This document shows positions 52,349 through 61,162 of a DNA stretch of 64,000 nt, piece by piece. Made by a program: the position numbers and the translations under genes. This DNA is from OCS116 cluster bacterium AG-430-B22. Its GTDB lineage: Bacteria; Pseudomonadota; Alphaproteobacteria; MED-G09. The stretch spans positions 1 through 64,000 of the forward strand of contig QCOD01000003.1 in NCBI GenBank assembly GCA_003209955.1. The letters run 5' to 3'. The notes below the pieces were generated by a model. It was not told the DNA's origin and searched no databases. It saw only the letters and a list, made by a program, of their open reading frames with translations. Each line of letters begins with the position of its first letter. Positions within the stretch are counted from its first letter, which is position 1.

Positions 52349-53111
52349 ATTATTTAACCTTGAAGGAAAAACAGCATTGGTGACTGGAGCTGGAAGTGGC
52401 ATTGGTCAAGAAATTTCTAAAACTTTATATAATGCTGGCGCTAACCTTGCACTTGCCGCAAGGAGAAAAGAAAAACTAGAAGAAACCAAATCAATGCTAA
52501 ATAATAAAAGCCAAAATGTTGAAATTTTCTCTTTAGATGTAACTGAAGAAAACTCAATTTCCGATTGTCTTGTTGAGATAAATAAAACATTCGCTTCAGT
52601 TGATATACTAGTTAATAATGCAGGAATGACTATAGTTGGAACCCTAGATAAAAATGAAGAAGATGACTGGAATAATGTTATAAATACAAATCTTCGTGGT
52701 CCATGGGCTCTATCAAAATTTTGGCTTAAATCAAGATTAGAAAAAGATCAAAAGGATGGAGTCATTTTAAATGTATCTTCAATTACTGGCGAAGCGGCTC
52801 AAAAAGGAAATGGTATTTATGCAATATCAAAAGCTGCTCTCACACACATGACGCGTCAAATGGCACTTGAATGGGCAAAATATAATGTACGCGTTAATGC
52901 TATAGCACCTGGTTATTTTAGAACTGATTTAAACAGTGAATTTTTAGATTCTGAAATGAGTGATCCTATGATCAAGAGAGTTCCTTTAAGAAGACCAGGA
53001 AATATTACCGAGCTTGAAGGTCCTATTCTTCTTCTTGCAAGTGATGCTGGCTCATATATGACAGGATCAATATTAGTGGTTGATGGCGGGCATTTAGTTA
53101 GAGATTTATAG
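52335..53111 (+). CDS. Short-chain dehydrogenase/reductase (classical SDR)
   Basis: 258 residues with all classical features: TGAGSGIGQEIS, NNAGMTIVG, Ser in NVSSITGEAA, YAISKAALTHMTRQMA with Tyr/Lys, and ILVVDGGHL at the end. NAD(P)-dependent oxidoreductase, substrate unknown. Last of three coupled genes (MaoC, amidohydrolase, SDR). A strong hairpin follows its stop. Confidence 0.93.
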   Translation: MTTNKLFNLEGKTALVTGAGSGIGQEISKTLYNAGANLALAARRKEKLEETKSMLNNKSQNVEIFSLDVTEENSISDCLVEINKTFASVDILVNNAGMTIVGTLDKNEEDDWNNVINTNLRGPWALSKFWLKSRLEKDQKDGVILNVSSITGEAAQKGNGIYAISKAALTHMTRQMALEWAKYNVRVNAIAPGYFRTDLNSEFLDSEMSDPMIKRVPLRRPGNITELEGPILLLASDAGSYMTGSILVVDGGHLVRDL

Positions 53112-53122
53112 GTTTAAAACGA

Positions 53123-53152
53123 AACCACCGCGCTTTTAAAAAAGCGCGGTGG
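53123..53152. terminator. Bidirectional terminator between convergent genes
   Basis: Perfect 14-base stem ACCACCGCGCTTTT/AAAAGCGCGGTGGT with a 2-base loop (real loop larger). GC-rich core with A/T runs inside the stem; little U-tract follows on the plus strand, more on the minus strand (TTTCGTTTT). Lies between an SDR gene and the ammonium transporter gene. Confidence 0.8.
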
Positions 53153-53191
53153 TAATTAGTCATATGCAATGTGGGGAGGAGAACAGAATGA

Positions 53192-54481
53192 CTAATTTCT
53201 AAATTCTGGATATGCCTCCATACCTAATTCTGAGACATCTAATCCAGACATTTCTTCTTCTTCAGTTGGTCTTAGGCCAAGAACGCCTTTCAAGATCAAC
53301 CAAACAATTGAGCTAGCTACAACAACGAACACACCTATAGTAACTACACCAATAAGTTGTGTCATAAAGTCAGCAGCTAATGTGCCTAATCCAGGTATTC
53401 CAACCACTAGTGTACCCCATATACCGGCCACTAAGTGAACAGAAATTGCACCAACAACATCATCTATTTTCAACTTATCTAATAGAGGAATTGCTAGTGT
53501 ACATAACACACCACCTACAGCACCAATAATAATGGCTTGAAGAGGTGTTGCTACATCTGGACCTGCTGTAATACTTACAAGACCTGCTAGAGCGCCATTT
53601 AATGCTAAACTTAAATCAGCTTTACCATATAAAATTGAAGCTAAAATCATAGCAGCAACTAAACCACCAGCGGCAGCCATATTAGTATTTACATAAACAT
53701 TAGCCATTGCAGCAGCATCAGCAGCACTACCAAGCGCAAGTTGTGATCCACCATTAAAGCCAAACCATCCGAACCAAAGTATGAATGTACCGATAGTAGC
53801 TAAAGGTAAATTTGACCCAGGAATAGCTATAACAGAACCATTAGACGCATATTTACCTAGTCTAGGACCAATGATTATTGCTCCAGTTAATGCAGCCCAG
53901 CCACCTACAGAATGAACAAGAGTAGAGCCAGCAAAATCTGAGAATCCCATTTCTGATAGGAATCCACCACCCCATACCCATGAAGCTTGAATTGGATAAA
54001 TAAATCCAGTAAGCACAATAGCAAAGATAAAGAATGGAAGTAGTTTAATGCGTTCTGCTACAGTACCACTTATAATAGACATTGTAGTAGCACAGAAAAC
54101 CATCTGGAAGAACCAGTCTGACATCTTAGAATAACCGTCGGCAGAACTTACTTCAGCCTCGGGATTCCATAATGTAGGCTGCCCTATGAACCCATTAACT
54201 TCGTTATACATAAAGCCATAACCGACTAAGTAAAACATAATTCCAGCTAAACTATACAATCCAACATTTTTTAAACATATAGTAGCTGTATTTTTGGTTC
54301 TTACTAAACCAGCTTCAAGGCAAGTAAAGCCAAGAGCCATAAGCATAACGAGAAACCCATGAACAAGAAAAGAAAATGTGTTAAAAATATACGCAGATTC
54401 TTCTGAAACCTCGGCAAATGCTGTTCCACTGACAGTAAACAGCATTAAGCCAAGAAGACATATTTTTTTTATTAATTTCAT
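53192..54481 (-). CDS. amt: Ammonium transporter
   Basis: 429 residues: cleavable signal peptide (ending TAFAEVSEE) and 11 transmembrane helices. Conserved Amt elements are FLVHGFLVMLMALGFTCLE, GSTLVHSVGGWAALTGA (first pore His) and AISVHLVAGIWG (second pore His), plus FGFNGGS. It imports ammonium. It follows a TorF-type porin gene by 30 bases and shares the sigma-54 promoter upstream of that gene. The usual partner glnK (PII) is absent here. Confidence 0.96.
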   Translation of the reverse strand: MKLIKKICLLGLMLFTVSGTAFAEVSEESAYIFNTFSFLVHGFLVMLMALGFTCLEAGLVRTKNTATICLKNVGLYSLAGIMFYLVGYGFMYNEVNGFIGQPTLWNPEAEVSSADGYSKMSDWFFQMVFCATTMSIISGTVAERIKLLPFFIFAIVLTGFIYPIQASWVWGGGFLSEMGFSDFAGSTLVHSVGGWAALTGAIIIGPRLGKYASNGSVIAIPGSNLPLATIGTFILWFGWFGFNGGSQLALGSAADAAAMANVYVNTNMAAAGGLVAAMILASILYGKADLSLALNGALAGLVSITAGPDVATPLQAIIIGAVGGVLCTLAIPLLDKLKIDDVVGAISVHLVAGIWGTLVVGIPGLGTLAADFMTQLIGVVTIGVFVVVASSIVWLILKGVLGLRPTEEEEMSGLDVSELGMEAYPEFRN

Positions 54482-54511
54482 AATAATTACCCTCTAAAAT
54501 GGATGATCTAA

Positions 54512-55165
54512 TTAAAGACTTCCTGCAAAACCGTATGATACTATGAAGTAAGGGTCACTATCGTCTCTACTAGAGTCAATAATACCGAAACTAAAATCAC
54601 CTATAGCTAATGAAATACCATAGTCTGTTTCCGCATCACCCATTTCATAATCATAATGGCCAATATGAAGGCCAAGATCTAAACCTTCAGTAAGTGAAAA
54701 ACCTGTATCTAGGAAAAAGTATGGATCATCTCCAAAGCTTGTTCCTTCCCAATCAGCATCTGCTAATACAGCAACACCTAATGTTACAGCACCAAGTTCT
54801 GCACTTATACTAACTTCACTAAAATCAAGGTCATCTCCATCAGGATATGCATAATAAATGTAACCAACGCTAACTGGACCAAAACTATAACCAAAGTAGC
54901 CATCTAATTCATAAGATGTGCCATCTCCAAAATCAACATTTGAAACCCATGTACCAATTGAAAAACCATTATCAGCTGTGTAATCTAATCCGCCTGATGT
55001 CGCAGCACCACTACCTTGTGACATACCTCTCCATAGATATTGGCTTGTTACACCAACATTCCAATCAAGAGATCCAGCAAAAGTAGTACCTACTGTTGCA
55101 AAACCAAGGAAAACAGCAAAGAAACCTTTTTTAACATACTTGTTAAACTTTTTAAAAATAATCAT
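54512..55165 (-). CDS. TorF family putative porin
   Basis: 217 residues with a signal peptide (ending TTFAGSLD) and an outer-membrane beta-barrel pattern of alternating residues: VGVTSQYLWRGMSQGSGAA is the family signature, followed by repeated YGISLAIGDFSFGI-type strands. Many Asp and Gly in loops. Members of this family often sit next to ammonium transporter genes; a role in passing ammonium or other small nitrogen compounds through the outer membrane is inferred. TAGGAGG eight bases before the ATG. First gene of a two-gene sigma-54 operon. Confidence 0.9.
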   Translation of the reverse strand: MIIFKKFNKYVKKGFFAVFLGFATVGTTFAGSLDWNVGVTSQYLWRGMSQGSGAATSGGLDYTADNGFSIGTWVSNVDFGDGTSYELDGYFGYSFGPVSVGYIYYAYPDGDDLDFSEVSISAELGAVTLGVAVLADADWEGTSFGDDPYFFLDTGFSLTEGLDLGLHIGHYDYEMGDAETDYGISLAIGDFSFGIIDSSRDDSDPYFIVSYGFAGSL

Positions 55166-55198
55166 AATGTTAACCTCCTAATTTATGATATGGGTAAT

Positions 55199-55216
55199 AA
55201 GCAAATTAGATGCCAA
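55199..55216 (-). promoter_or_regulatory. Sigma-54 (RpoN) promoter for TorF porin - ammonium transporter
   Basis: On the minus strand TTGGCATCTAATTTGCTT: GG of the -24 element (55214-55213) and GC of the -12 element (55202-55201) are exactly 12 bases apart, matching the consensus TTGGCAC-N5-TTGCW closely. Transcription would start near 55189, 24 bases before the ATG. Nitrogen-regulated sigma-54 control of ammonium uptake is well known. Activator (NtrC) sites upstream are not clear; AACAC-N12-GTGTT near 55270 is a weak candidate. Confidence 0.8.
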
Positions 55217-55291
55217 CTTTAGATTTTAATTTATTTTTTTGGACTTTTTTTGTTTTAAAGTGTGTAACTTCAACACAATGTATAAGAGGTG

Positions 55292-56656
55292 TTAATTAAT
55301 ATCAAAAATTTTACCAGGATTCATAATATTCTTTGGATCAATAGCTTTTTTTATTTGAGACATAATCTCAACAGATAAGCCTTGTTCAGTTTTTAAAAAT
55401 TCTTTTTTGCCTATCCCTATTCCATGTTCGCCAGTTGAGGTACCTTCCATTTTTAAAGCCCTATTAACTAACTTATCATTTAAATGTTTTGCCTCAGAAA
55501 CTTCTTTTTTATTTTCTGGATCTAAAAGCATAATTAGATGGAAATTACCATCCCCAACATGACCTACAATTGGAGCTATAATATTTGACTGCTCTATATC
55601 TTTCTTTGTTTCAATAATGCACTCAGTTAAATTTGAAATTGGAACACATATATCAGTTGTAAATGCCTTTTTACCAGGTGCTAAAGCTAAAGCTGCATAA
55701 TATGCATCATGCCTAGCGCTCCACAAAACTTCAATTTCTTCACTTCTATCTGACCATTGAAATTTTAGAATATTATTTGCCTCCGCAATATCTCTAAATA
55801 TTTCAGACTGCTCTTTCACACTTAAAGGCATTCCTTGAATTTCAACAAATAATGTTGGGCCAATTTCATGGGATACCTTTTTGTATTGGTTAATAGCTTC
55901 AATCTGAACTTCATCCAATAGTTCTATCCTAGATAACGGCAAACCTACTTGGATTGACTCAATTACAGTGTCGATTGCACCTTTCAAATCTTTAAATGTA
56001 CAAACACCAGCAGAAATTGCTTCAGGTCTACCGTGAAGTTTTAAATTTATTTCTGTTATAAAACCTAATGTTCCCTCTGAACCAAGCATTAAATGACTTA
56101 AATCGTATCCAGCTGCAGATTTTCTTGCTCTAGTTCCTGTTTTAATTATTTTACCATCAGGCATCACTACCTCGAGACCCATTACTTGTTCTCTTATGGT
56201 GCCATACTTAACAGTCGTTGTTCCCGACGCTCGTGTAGCACACATACCGCCAATTGATGCGTTAGCTCCAGGGTCAACAGGAAAAAATAATCCTGTATCC
56301 CTTATATAATCATTTAATTCTTTTCTTGTAACACCAGCTTGAACTTTACAATCCATATCTGAATTATTTAATTCAATAATCTTATTCATTTTACTTGAGT
56401 TAATAGTGATACCACCTTTTAAGGCATGTATATGGCCCTCTAGAGCAGTACCAGTTCCAAATGGAATAACTGGTATATCATTTTTAAAAGCAAATTTTAT
56501 TATTTTAGAAACCTCCTCTGAGGTTTCAGGGTATGTAATTGCATCAGGTATGTTTTTTGGTAAATGCCAAGACTCATCTTGGCTATGCTCTAAACGAATA
56601 GCTTTCGAGGTTGTAAGTCTATCTCCTAAAAAACATTTTAATTCATCAAATTCCAT
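55292..56656 (-). CDS. FAD-linked oxidase, GlcD/D-lactate dehydrogenase type
   Basis: 454 residues of the VAO/PCMH flavoprotein family. PFGTGTALEGH and PGANASIGGMCATRASG are the FAD-binding motifs, YDLSHLMLGSEGTLGF follows, and GHVGDGNFHLIML plus GEHGIGIGKKEFL mark the substrate/metal-binding C-terminal half of D-2-hydroxy-acid dehydrogenases. It oxidises a D-2-hydroxy acid (lactate, glycolate or larger). It follows the acyl-CoA dehydrogenase gene by seven bases, so is co-transcribed; a 2-hydroxyacyl substrate from lipid or ring degradation is possible. Confidence 0.93.
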   Translation of the reverse strand: MEFDELKCFLGDRLTTSKAIRLEHSQDESWHLPKNIPDAITYPETSEEVSKIIKFAFKNDIPVIPFGTGTALEGHIHALKGGITINSSKMNKIIELNNSDMDCKVQAGVTRKELNDYIRDTGLFFPVDPGANASIGGMCATRASGTTTVKYGTIREQVMGLEVVMPDGKIIKTGTRARKSAAGYDLSHLMLGSEGTLGFITEINLKLHGRPEAISAGVCTFKDLKGAIDTVIESIQVGLPLSRIELLDEVQIEAINQYKKVSHEIGPTLFVEIQGMPLSVKEQSEIFRDIAEANNILKFQWSDRSEEIEVLWSARHDAYYAALALAPGKKAFTTDICVPISNLTECIIETKKDIEQSNIIAPIVGHVGDGNFHLIMLLDPENKKEVSEAKHLNDKLVNRALKMEGTSTGEHGIGIGKKEFLKTEQGLSVEIMSQIKKAIDPKNIMNPGKIFDIN

Positions 56657-56663
56657 ATGAGAA

Positions 56664-57866
56664 TTAGAGGCCTAAAACAAACTTAGCCATTATATTTCTT
56701 TGGATTTCATTAGATCCACCATAAATGGTAGAAGCCCTATTATTTAAATAAGCTGGAAAAGCTGTAATAGAATAATCTGGTCCAATAACATCAAAATTTG
56801 AACCTGGTATTCTGGCTTCATTTTGTTGAGGGCTTGTATAATAACCTAATGCAGATACAGTTAAACCGTCTAAATGCTGCTTAAGTTCTGATCCTCTAGA
56901 TTTTAATATAGATGAAGCAGGGCCCGGATGGCCTCTTTCTGCAATATCTGACATAATTCTGTGCTCGGTCATTAAAACTGCTTGAACTTCAATTTCAGCC
57001 TCATTTAGAGATTTTAAGAAATTTTTATCATCAATTAAACTTTCGCCAGTATCAGATTTTTCAATAGTAGCAATCTTTCTTATTTTATTTATTTGAGCTT
57101 TTAAACCAGCCGCATAAGCACCACCTCTTTCAAACTCCAATAAATATTTGGCTACAGTCCAACCATCATTCTCTTCTCCGACAACATTTTCAACAGGTAC
57201 TTTAACATCATCAAAAAATGTTTGGTTTACCTCGTGATCCCCAGCCATTGTAATAATTGGTTTTATTTCAATTCCTGGTGTATCCATATCAATTAATAAG
57301 AAGGTTATACCTTGTTGAGGTTTACCAGTATTATCAGTTCTAACAAGACAAAAAATTCTATTTGCGTATTGTGCATGCGTTGTCCAAATTTTAGTACCAT
57401 TGACTACATAATGGTCACCTTCCCTAACAGCCTTGCATTGAAGTGATGCCAAATCAGATCCTGATCCTGGTTCAGAATAACCTTGGCACCAAAAATCATC
57501 ACCAGATAAAATCCTTGGTAAGTAAAAGTCTTTTTGTTTTTGTGTTCCGTATTTCATTAAGACTGGACCAACCATATGCAAACCCATAGCAGTTGGTGAT
57601 GGTGCCCCTGCTGAGGCACATTCGCTGCTAAATATATACCTTTGCATATCATCCCATCCTGTGCCACCATATTCTTCTGGCCAACGAGAGCCTATCCAAC
57701 CTTTATTATATAAAATTTTATGCCATTTTGATGAATATTCTACCTCACTAAATACACTTGCTGTAAGTTTACCAGCTTCTCTCAGTTCATCAGTTAACTC
57801 TTCATCAAGAAAGTCTCTGACCTCCTGTCTAAAAGCTTCATGTTCAGGCTTAAAACTCAAATCCAT
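56664..57866 (-). CDS. Acyl-CoA dehydrogenase
   Basis: 400 residues, FAD-dependent. CQGYSEPGSGSDLASLQ and GTKIWTTHAQYANRIF in the middle domain, LLEFERGGAYAAG, and IYGGSNEIQRNIMAKFVLGL at the C-terminus with Gly replacing the YEGT Glu. It resembles the 1031-2233 gene more than the others. Unlike the two other sites, no small-subunit gene is coupled to it. ATG at 57866 is preferred to the TTG 12 bases earlier because GGAGA precedes it at normal spacing. Divergent from an acyl-CoA ligase gene. Confidence 0.94.
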   Translation of the reverse strand: MDLSFKPEHEAFRQEVRDFLDEELTDELREAGKLTASVFSEVEYSSKWHKILYNKGWIGSRWPEEYGGTGWDDMQRYIFSSECASAGAPSPTAMGLHMVGPVLMKYGTQKQKDFYLPRILSGDDFWCQGYSEPGSGSDLASLQCKAVREGDHYVVNGTKIWTTHAQYANRIFCLVRTDNTGKPQQGITFLLIDMDTPGIEIKPIITMAGDHEVNQTFFDDVKVPVENVVGEENDGWTVAKYLLEFERGGAYAAGLKAQINKIRKIATIEKSDTGESLIDDKNFLKSLNEAEIEVQAVLMTEHRIMSDIAERGHPGPASSILKSRGSELKQHLDGLTVSALGYYTSPQQNEARIPGSNFDVIGPDYSITAFPAYLNNRASTIYGGSNEIQRNIMAKFVLGL

Positions 57867-57976
57867 TTTTCTCTCCAAATAACTAAATCAAAAAAATACA
57901 TATTTATTATAAAACATACTTGATTAGTTTGTCATAGTATTTTGTAATAGGCATAAATATTTACTGGGAGGAATAA

Positions 57977-59554
57977 TTGACATATTTTTCAGAAATTGTC
58001 CATTTATCTGACATAGCAAGAGTTCATAGAGATAGATGTCCAGAAAAAAAAGCTTTTGTTTTTGAAGATAGGGTAGTGACATATAAAGAGTTCGATATTA
58101 ACTCAGAGAAAGTAGCTAATGGTCTTGTTTCAGAAAATGTTGCTGAGCAAGATCGAGTTGCATACATGGATAAAAATTCTGACAGATTTTATGAGCTTGT
58201 TATGGGTTGTGCAAAATCAAATTCAGTAATAGTTGGCATAAATTGGCGGTTAGCACCTCCAGAAGTTGCTTATATCCTTAATGACTCAAGTGCTAAAATT
58301 TTATTTGTAGGTGAAGATTTTTTTGGTCTGGTAGAAAAAATTCTGCAAGATGTTCCTAGTATAGAAAAAGTTATTTGTATGTCAGGCACAAATAAAAATT
58401 GGCCAACATATGAAGATTGGAGAGACAAACAAAGCGACTCAATATGCGACAGAAAGCCTCAATTAAAAGATGTTGCTATTCAAATGTATACCTCTGGTAC
58501 GACAGGTAATCCAAAAGGCGTTCAATTAACACATGATAATTTTTATTCATCGAGGAATCCAGAGCCTCAAGAAGGTTTAGAGTGGAGTGAATGGACTGAA
58601 GATGAGGTTCAGTTAGTTACTGCACCAACATTTCATATTGGTGGAGCTGGATCAGGAATTGGAGGTTTATATGCATCAGCAACAAATGTCGTTTTGAAAG
58701 AGTTTGATCCAACAGCAGTTTTAAGTGCCATTAATGACTATGGTATTACTAAAATTTTTATGGTTCCTGCAATGATGAAAATGATACTTGATAATCCATT
58801 ATCAAGAGAAACAAACTACTCAACAATTAAATATATATCATATGGAGCATCTCCTATTCCATTAGACTTATTAAAAGAGGCCATTGAGGTTTTCCAATGT
58901 GGATTTATTCAGTTATATGGTATGACGGAAACAACTGGATCTGTAACATATCTTCCTCCTGAAGATCATTCAATTGAAGGTAATGAAAGAATGAAATCGG
59001 CAGGAAAAGCATTGCCACATTGTGAAATAAAAATTGTTGATGAAAAAGGTAAAGAAGTTAATACAAAAGAAGTGGGTGAAATAATTGTTCGAACAACTTC
59101 AAATATGATTGGTTACTGGAATTTACCAGAAGAAACAAAAAAAACTCTTAAATCTGGATGGCTTTATACTGGTGATGCTGGTTTTATGGATGAGGATGGC
59201 TATGTTTTTGTCCATGATAGAGTAAAGGATATGATTGTATCAGGTGGTGAAAATGTCTATCCCGCAGAGGTTGAAAGCGCTATATTTGGACATGAAATGG
59301 TTTCAGATGTTGCGGTTATAGGTGTTCCTGACGAACATTGGGGAGAAGCTGTTAAAGCTTTGGTGGTTTTAAAGGAAAACTGCGAAACATCTGAGGAAGA
59401 TATAATTAATTTTACTAGGCAAAAAATTGCTGGCTTTAAGACACCAAAATCAGTAGATTTTATTAATGAATTACCAAGAAATCCATCTGGTAAAATATTA
59501 AAGAAAGAATTAAGAAAACCTTATTGGGAAGGTTTTGAAAGAGCAATAAATTAA
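57977..59554 (+). CDS. AMP-forming acyl-CoA synthetase
   Basis: 525 residues, ANL superfamily: YTSGTTGNPKGVQLTH, LYGMTETTGSVTY, YTGDAGFMDEDGY, hinge RVKDMIVSGGENVYP and PSGKILKKELRKPYWE with the catalytic Lys. TTG start, five bases after GGGAGG. First gene of a plus-strand operon (ligase, DUF35, thiolase-like, MDR) so it likely feeds acyl-CoA to them. Paralogue of the 29062-30624 ligase. Substrate unknown. Confidence 0.94.
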   Translation: MTYFSEIVHLSDIARVHRDRCPEKKAFVFEDRVVTYKEFDINSEKVANGLVSENVAEQDRVAYMDKNSDRFYELVMGCAKSNSVIVGINWRLAPPEVAYILNDSSAKILFVGEDFFGLVEKILQDVPSIEKVICMSGTNKNWPTYEDWRDKQSDSICDRKPQLKDVAIQMYTSGTTGNPKGVQLTHDNFYSSRNPEPQEGLEWSEWTEDEVQLVTAPTFHIGGAGSGIGGLYASATNVVLKEFDPTAVLSAINDYGITKIFMVPAMMKMILDNPLSRETNYSTIKYISYGASPIPLDLLKEAIEVFQCGFIQLYGMTETTGSVTYLPPEDHSIEGNERMKSAGKALPHCEIKIVDEKGKEVNTKEVGEIIVRTTSNMIGYWNLPEETKKTLKSGWLYTGDAGFMDEDGYVFVHDRVKDMIVSGGENVYPAEVESAIFGHEMVSDVAVIGVPDEHWGEAVKALVVLKENCETSEEDIINFTRQKIAGFKTPKSVDFINELPRNPSGKILKKELRKPYWEGFERAIN

Positions 59555-59568
59555 ATTTGGAGAGAGAC

Positions 59569-59979
59569 ATGTCTACACAAAAACCCATAGCAGATAATTT
59601 ATTCACTTGGCCCTCAGACTCGCCGAAGTTAATTGGTAGCAAAGATACTGAAACAGGAAGATATTTCTTTCCTGCTAAAAATTCGAATCATCATGAAAAA
59701 GTAGAATTATCAAATAAAGGGAAGTTATGGACTTGGACAGTACAAAGGTTTCTTCCAAAAACACCATATATAGAACAAGTTGCACCTGAGGACTTTAAAC
59801 CTTATGCTGTTGGATATATTGAACTACCAGGTGAAATTATGGTAGAATCAAGATTAGTAGGAATTGATCCCAAGGAATTGGAAATTGGTATGGAAATGGA
59901 ACTTACAATAGAACCATTCGTTAAAAATGAAGAAGGCGAAGAATTATTAATTTTTGCTTTTAAACCTTCTGTAAATTGA
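59569..59979 (+). CDS. DUF35 OB-fold protein
   Basis: 136 residues matching the acyl-CoA-associated DUF35 fold: GRYFFPAKNS near the N-terminal end of the fold, WTWTVQRFLPKTPYI and YAVGYIELPGEIMVESRLVG in the OB domain. The rubredoxin-like zinc ribbon of typical members (CxxC pairs) has no cysteine at all here. DUF35 proteins pair with thiolase-like enzymes (for example ChsH2 with Ltp2). It stands directly before such a gene, 13 bases apart. GGAGAGAGAC precedes the ATG. Confidence 0.87.
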   Translation: MSTQKPIADNLFTWPSDSPKLIGSKDTETGRYFFPAKNSNHHEKVELSNKGKLWTWTVQRFLPKTPYIEQVAPEDFKPYAVGYIELPGEIMVESRLVGIDPKELEIGMEMELTIEPFVKNEEGEELLIFAFKPSVN

Positions 59980-59992
59980 TAGGAGATATATT

Positions 59993-61138
59993 ATGACAGA
60001 TGTAGCAATAGTTGGAATTGGAATTCATCCATTTGGAAGAACTGATGGCGTATCAGGCCTTCAACAGGGAGTTCATGCAGCTAAAGAAGCATTATCAGAT
60101 GCAGAAATAGAATGGAAAGATATAGAATTTGCTTATGGCGGTTCATCTGCCGCGGGAAGCGCCGATACAATGGTAAGCGAACTTGGGCTAACTGGAGTCC
60201 CATTTATGAATGTTTCAAATGGCTGCGCAACTGGTGGTTCAGCATTATTATCCGCCTACACAACAATTAAATCTGGTCAATTTGATATTGGAATGGCAGT
60301 AGGTTTTGATAAGCACCCTCGAGGCGCATTTAATGCAGATCCAGAAGCCGCTGGACTTCAAAAATGGTATGGTGAGACAGGACTTATGCTTACTACACAA
60401 TTTTTTGGGATGAAAATACAAAGATATATGCATGATTATGGAATTACTTCTGATGCATTAGCTTTAGTTGCAGAAAAAGCATTCAATAATGGTTCACTAA
60501 ATCCTAATGCATGGAGAAGGGATCCTGTTTCAAAGGAAGATATATTGAATGGCATGATGGTTTCTGATCCTCTAACGAAATTTATGTTTTGTTCACCTGC
60601 TGAAGGCGCTGTTGCTTTAATATTATGCAGAGCTGATATTGCAAGTAAATTCACTACTAAACCATTATATCTTAAAGGTGCAGCATTTAGATCTAGACCC
60701 CTTGGGTCTTTTGAAGTTTTTAGCCCCTCTCTCGAAATTGAAAGAGGGCCTAGCCCAACTGTTGGAGCAGCAAAAGCAACTTTTGAGATGGCAGGTATAA
60801 GTCATGAAGATATTGATCTAGCGCAGCTTCAAGATACTGAATCAGGAGCTGAGATTATGCATATGGCTGAAAATGGTTTTTGTAAAGATGGTGATCAAGA
60901 GAAAATGCTTCAAGATGGTGATACAAATATTGATGGAAAACTTCCAGTGAATACAGATGGTGGTTGTATAGCTAATGGTGAACCAGTTGGAGCTTCAGGC
61001 TTAAGGCAAGTATATGAAAACTGTGTTCAACTAAGAGGTGCAGCAGGTAAAAGGCAAGTACCAAATAATCCAAAAACTGCATATACTCATGTTTATGGCG
61101 CTCCTGGTATCTCAGCATGTACAATTATCACTAACTAA
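59993..61138 (+). CDS. Thiolase-like protein (SCP-x/Ltp2 type)
   Basis: 381 residues. Catalytic-type Cys78 in NVSNGCATGGSALL and the C-terminal NTDGGCIANGEPVGASG. The canonical GHP histidine of thiolases is Glu here (GEP), and the second active-site Cys region reads GAPGISACTI. Related lipid-transfer-type thiolases include Ltp2, an aldolase working with a DUF35 partner in sterol side-chain cleavage. With the DUF35 gene next door, C-C cleavage of a branched acyl-CoA is likely. AGGAGATATATT before the ATG. Confidence 0.92.
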   Translation: MTDVAIVGIGIHPFGRTDGVSGLQQGVHAAKEALSDAEIEWKDIEFAYGGSSAAGSADTMVSELGLTGVPFMNVSNGCATGGSALLSAYTTIKSGQFDIGMAVGFDKHPRGAFNADPEAAGLQKWYGETGLMLTTQFFGMKIQRYMHDYGITSDALALVAEKAFNNGSLNPNAWRRDPVSKEDILNGMMVSDPLTKFMFCSPAEGAVALILCRADIASKFTTKPLYLKGAAFRSRPLGSFEVFSPSLEIERGPSPTVGAAKATFEMAGISHEDIDLAQLQDTESGAEIMHMAENGFCKDGDQEKMLQDGDTNIDGKLPVNTDGGCIANGEPVGASGLRQVYENCVQLRGAAGKRQVPNNPKTAYTHVYGAPGISACTIITN

Positions 61139-61162
61139 TAATAAAAATTTACAGGATTAATT

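Noticed and set aside
53123..53152. Possible attachment site or mobile-element end (perfect 30-base palindrome)
   Set aside because: Position between convergent gene ends and GC-rich core fit a terminator; no integrase or repeat partner in the window.
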